Assembly: GCA_900472395.1 (NCBI GenBank)
Contig: UCHV01000011.1
Location: forward strand, 453,806-517,805
DNA: 64,000 bases
Reading direction: 5' to 3'
DNA from: Hyphomicrobiales bacterium
GTDB taxonomy: Bacteria; Pseudomonadota; Alphaproteobacteria; Rhizobiales; Rhizobiaceae
A program made the translations under genes and the position numbers. A model generated the notes under the pieces. The model did not search any database and was not told the DNA's origin. It saw only the letters and a program-made list of their open reading frames with translations. This document shows positions 37,512-47,175 of the stretch, in pieces; position 1 is the stretch's first letter, and each line of letters starts with the position of its first letter.

Positions 37512-37848
37512 TGTTGGCTGAACCTTCTTGACGACCTTCCGACTGCACCGTCGTCTCCTCCACCATTACGCTGTGCCGGCTCCAGCTCAGGATCATTGCG
37601 GTGATCCGTGGCTGGACGCGTTTTCGTGCCTCCCGCCGACCGATCCCGCATAGTAAAAGAGTGTCATAGTCAGTGTGATTGTGACGCAGGTGGGTCTGCA
37701 TGGTGATACCGACAGCCTTGCCTAAGGTGACGCGCCTCCAGTTTTTCGCCGAGATTTCCGCAGCGAACCATTCTACAGCGAATTCTGGGCATCCAGGATG
37801 CATCCGCCTGATGTGCGCACTTACTGTCTCAATGCTATATTTGGTCAT
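37501..37848 (-). CDS. DUF2293 domain protein
   Basis: A 115-residue protein with the DUF2293 pattern: HIRRMHPGCPEFAVEWFAAE, VTLGKAVGITMQTHLRHNHT and DYDTLLLCGIGRREARKRVQ. The function of the family is unknown; the basic, helix-rich sequence hints at nucleic acid binding. ATG 37848 is preceded by GGAG 7-8 bases upstream. Overlaps the next gene by 11 bp. Confidence 0.65.
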   Translation of the reverse strand: MTKYSIETVSAHIRRMHPGCPEFAVEWFAAEISAKNWRRVTLGKAVGITMQTHLRHNHTDYDTLLLCGIGRREARKRVQPRITAMILSWSRHSVMVEETTVQSEGRQEGSANNDT

Positions 37849-38246
37849 GGTGGGCTCCGCACAAATGGAGCCCACTAACGATCACAAAAACCCCAGTGTA
37901 AGCAAATGCTTATCAATGCACATTCTGTGGATAACGATTGAAGCTGGCCGCCTGCAACGCTGATGGAATCACGAGGCGTGTTCCTGAGCCGACATGTCGA
38001 AAGATCGAAGTCCTAGGGATCCAGAGGAACATCGATCGGGATGCCTTTTGCGTGGGCAGCATAGGGTGGCGCCTAACCTCCCATAATGACAAATACAACC
38101 AGGGCGGGATTTTGAAAGTTTACATTCCCGTTGACAACATCAAGCTTTACGTAACATTTTCCGAAAATTCGTGCGCCCACCGTCAACTTATCATGCCGTG
38201 ACGTTGACACTCTGAGATCGAAAAACCTTCGAAACGCACCCGTACG

Positions 38247-38311
38247 TTGACAGAGCTTTCCCAAAAGTTGTCGCTTTTAATCGAAAAACGGCTTTTTCGT
38301 TGTTCTGTCAA
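38247..38311. repeat. Nested inverted repeat, candidate structured RNA
   Basis: Outer arms TTGACAGA (38247-38254) and TCTGTCAA (38304-38311) enclose an inner hairpin CGAAAAA-CGGC-TTTTTCG (38282-38299). Could be a small RNA fold, an operator or a replication-type iteron structure; nothing decides between these. Confidence 0.35.
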
Positions 38312-38674
38312 TCTATGGCGTTAAAACGACATGCGCGGCAACGCTGGTCCACATCGCATGATCCGCCAACAGCCGAAAAACAACCGGGGATCGTATTTGG
38401 CCATGACTTTCCGCATGACCACGCGATGCGATCTCCTTGTTAGCCAGTGGCGAAAACATATTCTGCTCGGCTTTCCCCAAGATCAATCAGACACCTTCTG
38501 ATCCTGAAATTGATGCAATATGCATTTCGATTACATGCCGGGGATCAAATGTTGTCCTGCGACCGTGGATATATTTCAACTGCCATAGAGGAGCACCTGG
38601 TTGCCGCCCGGATCACAGTGGCTCTGCGGTAACGGCGCCTAACCTCCTGTGAAGGATCAATGCAACGAGACCAA

Positions 38675-38699
38675 AGCGCGGCAGGTTTCCTGCCGCGCT
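38675..38699 (-). terminator. Hairpin at the end of the acidic protein gene
   Basis: AGCGCGGCAGG and CCTGCCGCGCT are perfect 11-bp arms around a 3-nt loop, 9 bp past the stop codon of the gene at 38708-39151. On the minus strand only TTT follows, so it is a weak terminator candidate. Confidence 0.55.
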
Positions 38700-38707
38700 C
38701 ACTTCGG

Positions 38708-39151
38708 TCAAGTCATGGACAGAGGCTCAACGATGTCGTTAAGCGCACGGCGGATGGTGTCGACCTCGTCCTTGAGCTCAACCTCGTCCTCCATCATCTC
38801 CAGGTGGAAGCGGAGCCGATCCAGGACCGCGATCGCAGCATTGCGGTTCCCGCGGAGCAAGCGCTGCTCATCAGTCAACTCGTCCCAGTCATCGAAATCG
38901 ACAAGGATCCTCCGGTTTCCGTCGCGATCAACCTCGTATCCATGACCGTCACAGTCGGGAAAATGCGAGGCAGCCTCACGATAAAATGCTGCGCGCTCAG
39001 GTGCATCAATTTCGACATCACGGGCGAGCATGAGATAGAACTCACGCTTCGGCAGCGTCAGGCCGCTGATCCCCGTCTTCACATCGATTTCCGGCGGATA
39101 CTCGAACGAGAAACACGAATCGTTTCCGCCGACAGTTTCAATATTGAACAT
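38708..39151 (-). CDS. Acidic hypothetical protein
   Basis: A 147-residue protein rich in Asp and Glu (VDFDDWDELTDEQ, HLEMMEDEVELKDEVD), especially toward its C-terminus. I do not recognise the family. Acidic DNA-mimic proteins that inhibit restriction enzymes occur in such islands, but nothing beyond composition supports that here. A hairpin follows the stop codon. Confidence 0.5.
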   Translation of the reverse strand: MFNIETVGGNDSCFSFEYPPEIDVKTGISGLTLPKREFYLMLARDVEIDAPERAAFYREAASHFPDCDGHGYEVDRDGNRRILVDFDDWDELTDEQRLLRGNRNAAIAVLDRLRFHLEMMEDEVELKDEVDTIRRALNDIVEPLSMT

Positions 39152-39223
39152 GTTTTTCTCCTTGTGACCAAGGTCCGGCGACCAACCGGACCTATTTCAT
39201 TTGGAGCATTGCTGAATATGCGC

Positions 39224-39415
39224 TCATCTGCGGCGATCCTGTTCCCTTGGTTTCTTTATAGCAAAGCTTGGCTGCGATGCAGACGAATGTCCGCACCGCG
39301 CCTGATTTTCTGCCAGACACATGGCAGCTCTTCGAGAGGCTTCGCTAAAGGGGAACCCTCCATTCCAGGCTCCTACGACAGCGCTAGCTTTTCCGATGTA
39401 CTTGATCACCACCAT
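39224..39415 (-). CDS. Possible small protein, coupled to upstream gene
   Basis: A 63-residue frame (MVVIKYIGKASAVVGAWNGG ...) whose ATG overlaps the end of the upstream gene by 10 bp in the arrangement ATGGTGGTGA, as in translational coupling. No known domain is visible and it could be spurious. Confidence 0.35.
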   Translation of the reverse strand: MVVIKYIGKASAVVGAWNGGFPFSEASRRAAMCLAENQARCGHSSASQPSFAIKKPREQDRRR

Positions 39416-39687
39416 CCCGGCCCGGCGTGCTTGTCCATAAGCGCAATCACCCGACGTGAAGCCTCCTCGTCCGCTTCGGCTACATATCCATCCATAAGGT
39501 ATTCGAGGTAGCCGATTGATAACGTAGCGGACCCAAGGCCAAGGCGGGCTGCAGCCTCGGGCGTGAACTGCACCATATAGTCGCTCATATCGATGCTGTC
39601 CGTTTCACATTCCCAATTATCGCCGCAGGGCGGATTGTTGTCATTGGCCGCAGAAATGACGGGGGCTTCAATTGAATTCACGTACAT
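39406..39687 (-). CDS. Small acidic hypothetical protein
   Basis: A 93-residue acidic protein (MYVNSIEAPVISAANDNNPP ... ending AGPGWW). No family recognised. Its position, just upstream of another small acidic protein gene, suggests a common transcript reading leftward from ~39,690. Confidence 0.5.
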   Translation of the reverse strand: MYVNSIEAPVISAANDNNPPCGDNWECETDSIDMSDYMVQFTPEAAARLGLGSATLSIGYLEYLMDGYVAEADEEASRRVIALMDKHAGPGWW

Positions 39688-39762
39688 GCCTATCCTCTGA
39701 TGTTACGGACTGCCGGATCGGTCAGTCGATGGACGTGATCCACAAGATGATGGCAGCATGTT

Positions 39763-39951
39763 ATGGTCGTATCGGATGGTCATGTGCGTTTCCTTGTCTG
39801 GCTCTTTGAGTATAGCCAAAACCGGGGTGGCGGCGCACATTTTCCTGTTGCGTATCCGCAACACAAGGACACCTTCCTGTTCATAGCGCTGGATCGACCG
39901 CAGGTTGCCGCCTATCGGAACGGCTTAGCAAAAGCCGGACACCCCTTATGA
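39763..39951 (+). CDS. Possible small protein upstream of Rep-like gene
   Basis: A 62-residue frame ending in an ATGA overlap with the following 409-codon gene, which supports translational coupling. The sequence (HFPVAYPQHKDTFLFIALDR) has no domain I recognise. The start at ATG 39763 has no good ribosome binding site. Confidence 0.4.
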   Translation: MVVSDGHVRFLVWLFEYSQNRGGGAHFPVAYPQHKDTFLFIALDRPQVAAYRNGLAKAGHPL

Positions 39952-41177
39952 TTCCAACCCGCACAGTAATCCTTCATCGCGACAAAGCGCTCGATGCGCC
40001 CGTCGAACTCGAGTACGCCGAGGAGACTCTCAGGAGCGCACAGAAACGATTTCAGGGCCGAGCAGCACTCCGGCCACGGATTGATCTCGACGCCTACAGG
40101 TGGGCCTCTGTGGTCGATTGGATCGAAGTCGAGTTCGGACTCGGCCGACCTTCCCAGCACTGGCAGCTGAACAAGCGCATCGAGAGCCTGACCGGACGCA
40201 AGGAGTACCCAAAAGCGCTGGATGTCGGCCCAGGCGGAACCAGCAGCAGGTATCGGCTTCGCGTCCAGGAGCCTGATTTCAGGGTCGTCCGGGAGATCCT
40301 TGCGGATATTGAAGGAGAATATGGTTTCGCTTCACCGGCATGCGTAGTGGGAATTGAGGTCTGTATCGACGCTTATCCGAGGGATCCCGGAGAGGAAGCC
40401 AGAGCGCGCCTGCACGGTGTGCTCGTCCGGCACTTCTTCCCGACCACAACGGTTCTGACCCGAGGACGAACATGGCCCAGGTTCGTGCCGGGTCGCGTCA
40501 ATACCACCGACTATATCGTTTCTCGAAACCAAGCTGATCCACGGCTTGATATAATCGTCCGCATGACGCCAAGCTCTGACAGATCCCCGACCTACACATC
40601 TACGTTCTATGTCGGCGAAGAGAACGATCCTCGAGCGATGTGGCGTATCCAGAACAAGGTGCTCGACAAGCAGAACAAGGCGGCCGGAACTCATCAAGAG
40701 CTGGCAGAAGAGGAAAAACGGATCCGGATTGAGGTGACTTTGGGTCCGGTCGGTTGTCGTGACACCGGGATCAACGATCTTGATCTGATCCGCGAGTTCA
40801 AATTCACGGAGCTGCAGAAAGGCTTCTTTCAGTTCATGCTGCCGACATTCGGCGTCCATACTCCGACACGACGTGGCTCCTCGATAATGTCGCGCTCTGC
40901 GGTCAAAAACGCCTTAGAGGAAACGAGACGCCAAAGGTTTCTCAACGCGGGTGTTCTCGCGCTCCAGATCCGGGAAGATGCAAGACTGGATCACATGCGG
41001 CTCAACAAGGGTTACTTTCTAAGCTGGCACAAGGCGCGGGGAAGCAAGATGCCAAAGAGGAGCAGGGTTGGCGCCGGACCATATGGAACCCACATCGCCT
41101 ACAAGGAAATGGCCCGCGTCATCGAACGGGCGCTTGCCAGCCTACAGAGGAAGGTACGAAGGGAGATGGAAGGATAG
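39948..41177 (+). CDS. Possible replication initiation protein (rolling-circle Rep-like)
   Basis: A 409-residue protein. The N-terminal VVDWIEVEFGLGRPSQHWQL, central YTSTFYVGEENDPRAMWRIQ followed by NKVLDKQNKAAG, and EEKRIRIEVTLGPVG are arranged like Rep_trans-type initiators, where a 'G-x-R-x-S ... YDK ... RxE' stretch follows the first beta sheet. The identity is a pattern impression only, since no HUH histidine pair or certain catalytic Tyr is pinned down. It is the main plus-strand gene in the middle of the island, coupled to a 62-codon frame. A role in replication of an excised circle or of a captured phage/plasmid is inferred. Confidence 0.4.
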   Translation: MIPTRTVILHRDKALDAPVELEYAEETLRSAQKRFQGRAALRPRIDLDAYRWASVVDWIEVEFGLGRPSQHWQLNKRIESLTGRKEYPKALDVGPGGTSSRYRLRVQEPDFRVVREILADIEGEYGFASPACVVGIEVCIDAYPRDPGEEARARLHGVLVRHFFPTTTVLTRGRTWPRFVPGRVNTTDYIVSRNQADPRLDIIVRMTPSSDRSPTYTSTFYVGEENDPRAMWRIQNKVLDKQNKAAGTHQELAEEEKRIRIEVTLGPVGCRDTGINDLDLIREFKFTELQKGFFQFMLPTFGVHTPTRRGSSIMSRSAVKNALEETRRQRFLNAGVLALQIREDARLDHMRLNKGYFLSWHKARGSKMPKRSRVGAGPYGTHIAYKEMARVIERALASLQRKVRREMEG

Positions 41178-41386
41178 GTACGTATGTCCGCTCTGCCTCT
41201 GAAAAGACATTGCTGAAATGCTGCGTATATAAAACAAGTTATTAGGTGAGCTACGGGCTCGTAGAGCAGGTTCGTTGCGGGCCAGGGCAGTTAGCGCAGA
41301 GATGTGTGGTATACCTTCGGGAAAAACCTGTTTTGATCATCGGCTTCGGCAACCGATTCACTCGCACCTCTTGCTTCCTGTAAATA

Positions 41387-42310
41387 TCATTCCTCGCCGA
41401 AGAAGTCCTCGTCCAAGCGCTTGAATTCGACGGTTCGATAGTTGCGAACGCCCACTCCATGCTCGATCATTAGATCGGACAGTTCTCGGCCGTCGATGAG
41501 GATGACCCGCTGAGCGAGGTGTTTAACGTAATCACGTGCCGGCTGGCTAAATGTGGAGGTGGTAACGAATACCCCCTTGTTGGCACCGAGGCCAACGAGA
41601 CTTCCGACGAACCCATTTACATCCGGTCGACCAACTGGATTATCAGGCGCGTAGCGTTTGGCCTGGACGTAAATGCGGTCGAGGCCGAGCCGATCCTCGT
41701 TTACGATGCCATCGACACCACCGTCGCCGGAGCGACCGAGTTGGGCAGCCGCATCCCTGTGGCTGCCGCCGTAACCCATGGCAACCAAGAGATCAACGAT
41801 TAGCTGCTCGAAAAAGGCGGGGCTATTCGCAAGGATGCGCTGTAGGAGTTCGTCACGTAAGGCTGCCTGGAGGGTGGCATGGGCGCCATCGATCTGCTCC
41901 TCCGGCGTCGTCCGAGATAACGTACCGTCAAGTGGTTCTACGATGAGGGATCCCTGCCCTGCCTCCTCACCTTCATTCCTGTAGAACTCGCGGAACTCGG
42001 GCTCTTTCATAAGGACAGCAACGTCGATGCGTTCCGGCGATGACCTTAAAAGAGCCTTTCCTTTTTCTGTCGCAGTAAACAGTCCCCGCGCTGGTGAGAC
42101 GATCAGTCCCGCCTTGCTCATATAAAACTTTGCCCAATGGATGCGATTGTGAAGCACGCGCTGGCGGCCACTTGGCAACAATTCGTCCCGCTCCTCCAGG
42201 GTCAAACCCATGTCATCAGCAAGGCGCTCTGCAACGTGAGGAACGCGGGTTTCACCAACTGCAGCAAGACGTAGCACAGGTAGCATTAGGCTCTGGTAAT
42301 CCGGTATCAT
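41387..42310 (-). CDS. mrr: Mrr-family restriction endonuclease
   Basis: A 307-residue protein. The N-terminal ~100 residues are the Mrr_N winged-helix region (GLTLEERDELLPSGRQRVLH, then RIHWAKFYMSKAGLI). The catalytic domain includes FFEQLIVDLLVAMGYGG, RSGDGGVDGIV (Asp near residue 195) and IYVQAKRY (Gln-x-Lys near 215). These are the residues of the PD-(D/E)xK active site in Mrr enzymes, which cut methylated DNA. It is the last gene of the six-gene cluster, 34 bp after res. An Mrr beside a methyltransferase that might make its substrate is notable. Confidence 0.88.
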   Translation of the reverse strand: MIPDYQSLMLPVLRLAAVGETRVPHVAERLADDMGLTLEERDELLPSGRQRVLHNRIHWAKFYMSKAGLIVSPARGLFTATEKGKALLRSSPERIDVAVLMKEPEFREFYRNEGEEAGQGSLIVEPLDGTLSRTTPEEQIDGAHATLQAALRDELLQRILANSPAFFEQLIVDLLVAMGYGGSHRDAAAQLGRSGDGGVDGIVNEDRLGLDRIYVQAKRYAPDNPVGRPDVNGFVGSLVGLGANKGVFVTTSTFSQPARDYVKHLAQRVILIDGRELSDLMIEHGVGVRNYRTVEFKRLDEDFFGEE

Positions 42311-42344
42311 CGGCCGATTTCCATAATGCGATTTAGATCGAGCG

Positions 42345-45300
42345 TCATGCGCGCCTCACAACGTCCATAAGCCTTGAGTAATCGGTCACCACATCATAGG
42401 TCACCCTGTCAGTTGTGGCAGAGCTTCCGATTTTCTCGAAAAACCGACGGGCGCACTCGATCTTCGTGCTCTCGAACTCGCGCAGCTTAAGGGATGACAA
42501 ATTGCCCTTCGTCTCGGCGACGAAGTAGATGTGTCGGACCGAGCCCTCCTTAAACGAAATGGCCCAGTCCGGATTGTAATCGCCAACGGGGGTCGGGATC
42601 GCGAAGCCCTTCGGAAGCTTGGCGTAGACGACGATCTCGTTGCTGTTGTCCAATTGCTCGACAAACTTGCGTTCAACGTCGGAATCAAGAAGCGCATAGT
42701 CGTAGACGTGCTTCTTGAGTTTCTCGCTCGCCCTGGAGAAGTCCTGAACAGCTTGGTTGGCCGTGAATATGTCTGCCTCATAGCGTTCAGCAACAGCATC
42801 GTAGGTCAAGCGTTCGATGACCATCGACGCCTTCTGCTCGACAATCAGACGGGACGCTTCACTGATGAAGTGCTCGGGGTTCTGCTTGAACTGGGCGAAC
42901 ACGCTCGCATGGATTCCTGACAGAATCTCCGCTATGGTGTTCCGGGTAAGCTGGGTAGCCTCCGCCAGCTTTGCCAGAAGGTCATACTTGACGAGCGAAA
43001 CGACAGTTTCTGCTTGGTACGTCTCCTGCTCGTTCTCGCGGAAGCTCTTCCCATCGTCAACAGCGTCATAGGTAAGGCCATCTCGTTGGATCCCGGCGGT
43101 AACCGTATATTGAAGCGGCGTCACATGAAGATGGCTATCGAGTGCGCTGACACTCTTACGGACCAGTTCATCCGGCTCGAACTCCACCTTGAAGACTGCC
43201 TTCTGGTTGATCCGGCTCCAGAGTTCCTGAAATTCCTTACGGTGAAAATTGTCGTTCAGCGGATTGCGCTTCGAGCGACGATCGTCTTGCATCGCCGGCA
43301 ACTGTCGCTCATTGAATACACCGTCAATCAGTTCGACGACCTGATCGGTGTAGGCCTTCAGATCTTCCGGCAACTCGGCCAGAACCCCGCTCTCACGGGC
43401 AACTTGATATTTTTCCGTTATGTTTTTCTGCCGATCAACATAGCCGTTTTGCACGAGATAAAACTCGATGCCAGCGGCCATATCAGACGATATCTCAACC
43501 GGCATGCCATCTACCTGGATGATCTTACCCTTGAAATACTCCTCGTTCGCTTGTCGCGGCCGCGCCGTCAGCGCCTCGACCATTTCCTTTTGAAGCGCGT
43601 CCACGAAGTTTTTATAGCTCTCGCTAGCGACAACGGTCAGAACATTGATGTCGTGAACAGTGACCGGGTTATCCATACGATCACCGTTTTGATCGACGCT
43701 CAAACGCAGGCCGCGGCCGACCTCCTGTCGTCGGGAAATCTGGTTGTCACTGTGCTTCAACATGCACATAACGAAGACGTTCGGATTGTCCCAGCCTTCT
43801 CGCAGCGCCGAATGGGAAAAGATGAAACGTGTCGGCTCACTGAACGACAGCAGCCGTTCTTTGTCTTTTAAAATGAGGTCGTAGGCATCTGGGTCCTCGG
43901 ACTGCCCTTTGTTATCTCCGGTTTTGGCGATATCCGGATCCTTCAAACGATTGGTCTTTTTGTCGATCGAGAAGTAGCCATTGTGGGTTTTCGAGGAATC
44001 GATGCCGGCCAGATATTCTCGGTAGGCCTCGTTATCGATCGCCAGTTCCGACAAATATTCGTCCTTTAGAAGCTTGTATTCCTCCTCGAAGACACGGGCA
44101 TATTCACCCTTTTCATCTGCCTGGGCGTAGTCACGGTATTTCGCCACCTCATCGATAAAGAACAACGAAAGCACCTTGATCCCACGGGCGAAGAGCTGCT
44201 TCTCCTTGTCTAGATGGGCCTTGATCGTCTCACGGATCTGGATACGTCGTATATCGCGTTCCGATACATCGCCATTGGGCTCACCCGCCTTGAGTATGAG
44301 GCCATTCGTAAATTCAACGGATTCGCTCACAGCGTCGATCTGGCTGACAGTAAAACCCTGATACTGATCGAGGCCGCCGGACAGGGAGAAGAGGTCATCT
44401 TTGAACTCCAGACGCCGAAGCTGACGTTTGATATCACCCGAAGCCAGTTGCACTTCCATTTCAATGCGAGCGACCGGTGCTCTCTTCGAAATCTCGATGC
44501 CTTCGAGATAGAGATAAGCGTTGGTGCCTGCTAATCCGCGAGCCTGAATGCCCCGTACAGCGATCTTTTTCACCAATTTCTGATTATAAGCGTCGAGCGC
44601 ATCGAGGCGGTGAATACGGCTGTGCTGGGTTTTATGCGTGGCCGAATAGCGCAGGATCATGAGTGGCTTGAACTTCGGCAAGGCTTCCGTGGTCGCTGCG
44701 CCCTCCATCTTCTGAGGCTCGTCGAGAATCAGGATCGGTCGGTTCGAGGCGATGACGTCGATCGGCTTCCTAGACTGGAAGTCGTCAAGCTCGTCGTAGA
44801 TACGGCGATTGTCAGCTCCACGCGCATTGAACGCCTGGATGTTGATGATCATCACATTGATGCCGGCGTCGGACGAGAAGCTCTCGATCTCATGCAGACG
44901 CTTCGAATTGTAGATGAAGAACCGCGCCTTCTTTCCATAACCTTCAGTGAAATGATCGGCGGTAATCTGTAGCGACTTGGCTACACCTTCGCGGATGGCG
45001 ATCGAAGGCACCATGATGATGAACTTCGACCAGCCATACCGCTTGTTCATCTCAAAGATGGTCTTGATGTAACAGTAGGTCTTGCCCGTGCCGGTCTCCA
45101 TCTCGACGTCGAGATGTACACGGGTCGCGGCAACAGCGTCCCTCTTGTAGCCGGCAGCAACAGCCGTGCGTTCGCCACGGGCGTTCAAAGTGGTAAATTC
45201 GGTCAGCGATTGTGATGGCGGCAGGTTCTGAAGTCGCTGCACCTTCTGAATGTTCTCGAGGATCTGCGTCTCACCGATCGTAAAATCGGCATTCTTGAAG

Positions 45301-45446
45301 CCTTCCTCAAAAGCACTTGTCTGTGCCTTCCGGCCCGGATCGATCCGGTAACTCAGAACATCGGTTTTAAGTTGGCCCTCAAAGCAATCGACGACCGCAT
45401 TGACGGCGTTGGTCTGGTATGGCTGGACCTTAAATTTGAGCTTCAT
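42345..45446 (-). CDS. res: Type III restriction endonuclease subunit Res
   Basis: A 1033-residue protein. Superfamily 2 helicase motifs: [19 protein letters not shown] (I, near residue 117), LDEPQKM (II, near 240), [18 protein letters not shown] (IV-V), [11 protein letters not shown] (VI, near 577). The C-terminal nuclease shows YNPDWAISF (near 962) and YFVAETKGN (near 978), the PD...ExK site. Res cleaves DNA after ATP-driven communication between two inversely oriented unmodified sites. It works with the Mod encoded upstream, here separated from it by an AlbA_2/ATPase gene. Confidence 0.9.
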   Translation of the reverse strand: MKLKFKVQPYQTNAVNAVVDCFEGQLKTDVLSYRIDPGRKAQTSAFEEGFKNADFTIGETQILENIQKVQRLQNLPPSQSLTEFTTLNARGERTAVAAGYKRDAVAATRVHLDVEMETGTGKTYCYIKTIFEMNKRYGWSKFIIMVPSIAIREGVAKSLQITADHFTEGYGKKARFFIYNSKRLHEIESFSSDAGINVMIINIQAFNARGADNRRIYDELDDFQSRKPIDVIASNRPILILDEPQKMEGAATTEALPKFKPLMILRYSATHKTQHSRIHRLDALDAYNQKLVKKIAVRGIQARGLAGTNAYLYLEGIEISKRAPVARIEMEVQLASGDIKRQLRRLEFKDDLFSLSGGLDQYQGFTVSQIDAVSESVEFTNGLILKAGEPNGDVSERDIRRIQIRETIKAHLDKEKQLFARGIKVLSLFFIDEVAKYRDYAQADEKGEYARVFEEEYKLLKDEYLSELAIDNEAYREYLAGIDSSKTHNGYFSIDKKTNRLKDPDIAKTGDNKGQSEDPDAYDLILKDKERLLSFSEPTRFIFSHSALREGWDNPNVFVMCMLKHSDNQISRRQEVGRGLRLSVDQNGDRMDNPVTVHDINVLTVVASESYKNFVDALQKEMVEALTARPRQANEEYFKGKIIQVDGMPVEISSDMAAGIEFYLVQNGYVDRQKNITEKYQVARESGVLAELPEDLKAYTDQVVELIDGVFNERQLPAMQDDRRSKRNPLNDNFHRKEFQELWSRINQKAVFKVEFEPDELVRKSVSALDSHLHVTPLQYTVTAGIQRDGLTYDAVDDGKSFRENEQETYQAETVVSLVKYDLLAKLAEATQLTRNTIAEILSGIHASVFAQFKQNPEHFISEASRLIVEQKASMVIERLTYDAVAERYEADIFTANQAVQDFSRASEKLKKHVYDYALLDSDVERKFVEQLDNSNEIVVYAKLPKGFAIPTPVGDYNPDWAISFKEGSVRHIYFVAETKGNLSSLKLREFESTKIECARRFFEKIGSSATTDRVTYDVVTDYSRLMDVVRRA

Positions 45447-45510
45447 CGGGCGTCGGCTTTCTTAAATTTCTTTCGTAGCTCTCGTAGAGCTTTCGTAGGA
45501 TGTTCGCGCT

Positions 45511-47166
45511 TTATTCCGCGAGCCGCCACTCAGGGGCAGCGGTTGAGCCAAAGTTGCGAATTCGCCCTTTACGTCTTAAGGCACTCAAAAGATTGCCAAT
45601 TTTGTGCGTCTTCTGTGTCTCATCCAATACATCGCTGAGTTTGGCCCTCAGAAGTTCGTCTAATTCCTTACGTGAGGCATGCCCAAACTCTCGTAAATAT
45701 CCAACGATCATTTCTTCATAATGGAAGTCATCGAACGCTCGCGTTTTTATGTACCGCGCCTTCTGAGACGTCGCATCGGCAACTCTGGCCGATATGAAGA
45801 AATTCGGCTTCCGACCTTCGATCAGGCGCGCATGTCGTAAGTGTCGGACGGCGTCATCCGTGATCGGCAGATGTTTCTGGATCCGATCGAGGGCAAGCAC
45901 ATCAGCCAGCGGCAGCCCGGTTCGCTGCATGAGCAATTGGCTATAAGCTTCATCGACAATTCGACCATGAATGGTCAAGCGCACCACCTCAGGTTCGCTC
46001 AAGTCATAGTCCGGCAGAGGGAAGAAGCGTTGTCGTTGCCGCCTATAAATGTCCTGAATGCCGTAGCCCATGTGATCGATCATGTTCAGTTCGGTCATGG
46101 CCTGGGTGAGAAACGGGTTTCGATAACGCCGAGGCATACGGTCACGCAGTACGTAATCGTCAGGTTCCCCTTCGAAGAAACCGCCTTCATTGACGAGGAT
46201 CAGCCGATCGGGTCGCTCTGTCACAATGATACGCGCCAAGCGCGCATAATCCTGATGTGCGATGCAGTTGTGGAGAGCTTCCAAGACGACTTTCTGATCG
46301 TATTTCGCCACCTCGTGCGCCAGCAGTTCGTTTTCCGGTAACAAGCGAAGTTGGATATTCCGGATCCGGGCAAAAACCTGTGACGACGTTAACAGGAAGG
46401 GTGGACCGAAATGCTCGTACGCGCGCTCTTCTCCCTCAAGCTTCCAAGTAATCTCAACAGGATTAGGATTGAGCCTCCAGGCAGATTCGGATTTTCCCAG
46501 CAGTATAAGAGCGGCGCGCGTAACCGCGCCGTCCTGCGTCAGCTTCGCTCTGTTGAGAAACGTGGCGTCACTCCAGCTGGCGATTTCGCCTGCATTGAAG
46601 CGGTTCGCATGCTTGGCAGCAAAACGCTCCCGCGCAACTCTCATCGCTTGGGGATCGAGATCATCGAGACTGGCCCCTTCGACAACCTGAGCCGTCCAAT
46701 CACTTGCAAGCGTCTGAGACCGTATCTCATCCAGCTTGTCCTGCCCTAAAGCAACAAGGCTCTCACCGGCGCGACCATAATAGTGACCATTCCAGTTAAT
46801 CGGCATACCACGCGGCGCTGCCGGGATTTCGAAAAGAACAACCCGGCCATCCGAATGGTTGAGCACATGGATGTCACGGACCGTGAAACTACCCGTGCCG
46901 TTAATGAGCTGCATCTTGTCAGCTTGGAGCTGTGCCGGGCTCTCTTTGTACGACGTACCAACGACAACCCGTTTCTTGTCGTCAACGCCGAACACGAGCC
47001 ACGCACGATCACGACCTCGCAGATTGGCCTCATTTGCCAATGCCGTGACATATCTGCCGAGATCACTGCTTTGAAAGCCATCTTTACCGCGCTTGAACTC
47101 GACAACCTCGCTCTCCCAATTGGAAATGAGTTCGGTCACCAAGGCGGCGAGCACAGCTTGATCCAT
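45511..47166 (-). CDS. AlbA_2 (Schlafen-like) domain protein with GHKL-type ATP-binding C-terminus
   Basis: A 551-residue protein. Near the N-terminus ESEVVEFKRGKDGFQSSDLG is the AlbA_2/Schlafen-AAA pattern (E-x-x-E-F-K). Middle-to-C-terminal VLEALHNCIAHQDY (GHKL N-box-like), RLILVNEGGFFEG and RYRNPFLTQAMTELNMIDHM are characteristic of the 'ATP-binding, HATPase_c_4' proteins. Predicted nucleic-acid-binding regulators of this type are common in defence islands. Here it sits between mod and res, with 9 bp to mod, so it is part of the same operon. Confidence 0.75.
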   Translation of the reverse strand: MDQAVLAALVTELISNWESEVVEFKRGKDGFQSSDLGRYVTALANEANLRGRDRAWLVFGVDDKKRVVVGTSYKESPAQLQADKMQLINGTGSFTVRDIHVLNHSDGRVVLFEIPAAPRGMPINWNGHYYGRAGESLVALGQDKLDEIRSQTLASDWTAQVVEGASLDDLDPQAMRVARERFAAKHANRFNAGEIASWSDATFLNRAKLTQDGAVTRAALILLGKSESAWRLNPNPVEITWKLEGEERAYEHFGPPFLLTSSQVFARIRNIQLRLLPENELLAHEVAKYDQKVVLEALHNCIAHQDYARLARIIVTERPDRLILVNEGGFFEGEPDDYVLRDRMPRRYRNPFLTQAMTELNMIDHMGYGIQDIYRRQRQRFFPLPDYDLSEPEVVRLTIHGRIVDEAYSQLLMQRTGLPLADVLALDRIQKHLPITDDAVRHLRHARLIEGRKPNFFISARVADATSQKARYIKTRAFDDFHYEEMIVGYLREFGHASRKELDELLRAKLSDVLDETQKTHKIGNLLSALRRKGRIRNFGSTAAPEWRLAE

Positions 47167-47175
47167 GATGCGACC

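Larger units (their letters stand above)
37849..38707. other. 859-bp non-coding gap with direct repeats and nested inverted repeat
   Basis: No convincing gene. A 14-bp direct repeat GGCGCCTAACCTCC lies at 38068-38081 and 38634-38647. CGTTGACA occurs three times (38129-38136, 38202-38209, 38245-38252), containing the -35 consensus TTGACA; after the first, TAACAT at 38152-38157 could serve as a -10 with a short 15-bp spacer. A nested inverted repeat lies at 38247-38311. Short reading frames in 38437-38652 lack ribosome binding sites. Confidence 0.45.

Noticed and set aside
38437..38652. Two overlapping short plus-strand frames
   Set aside because: No ribosome binding site, no recognisable domain, and they lie among repeats; treated as non-coding.
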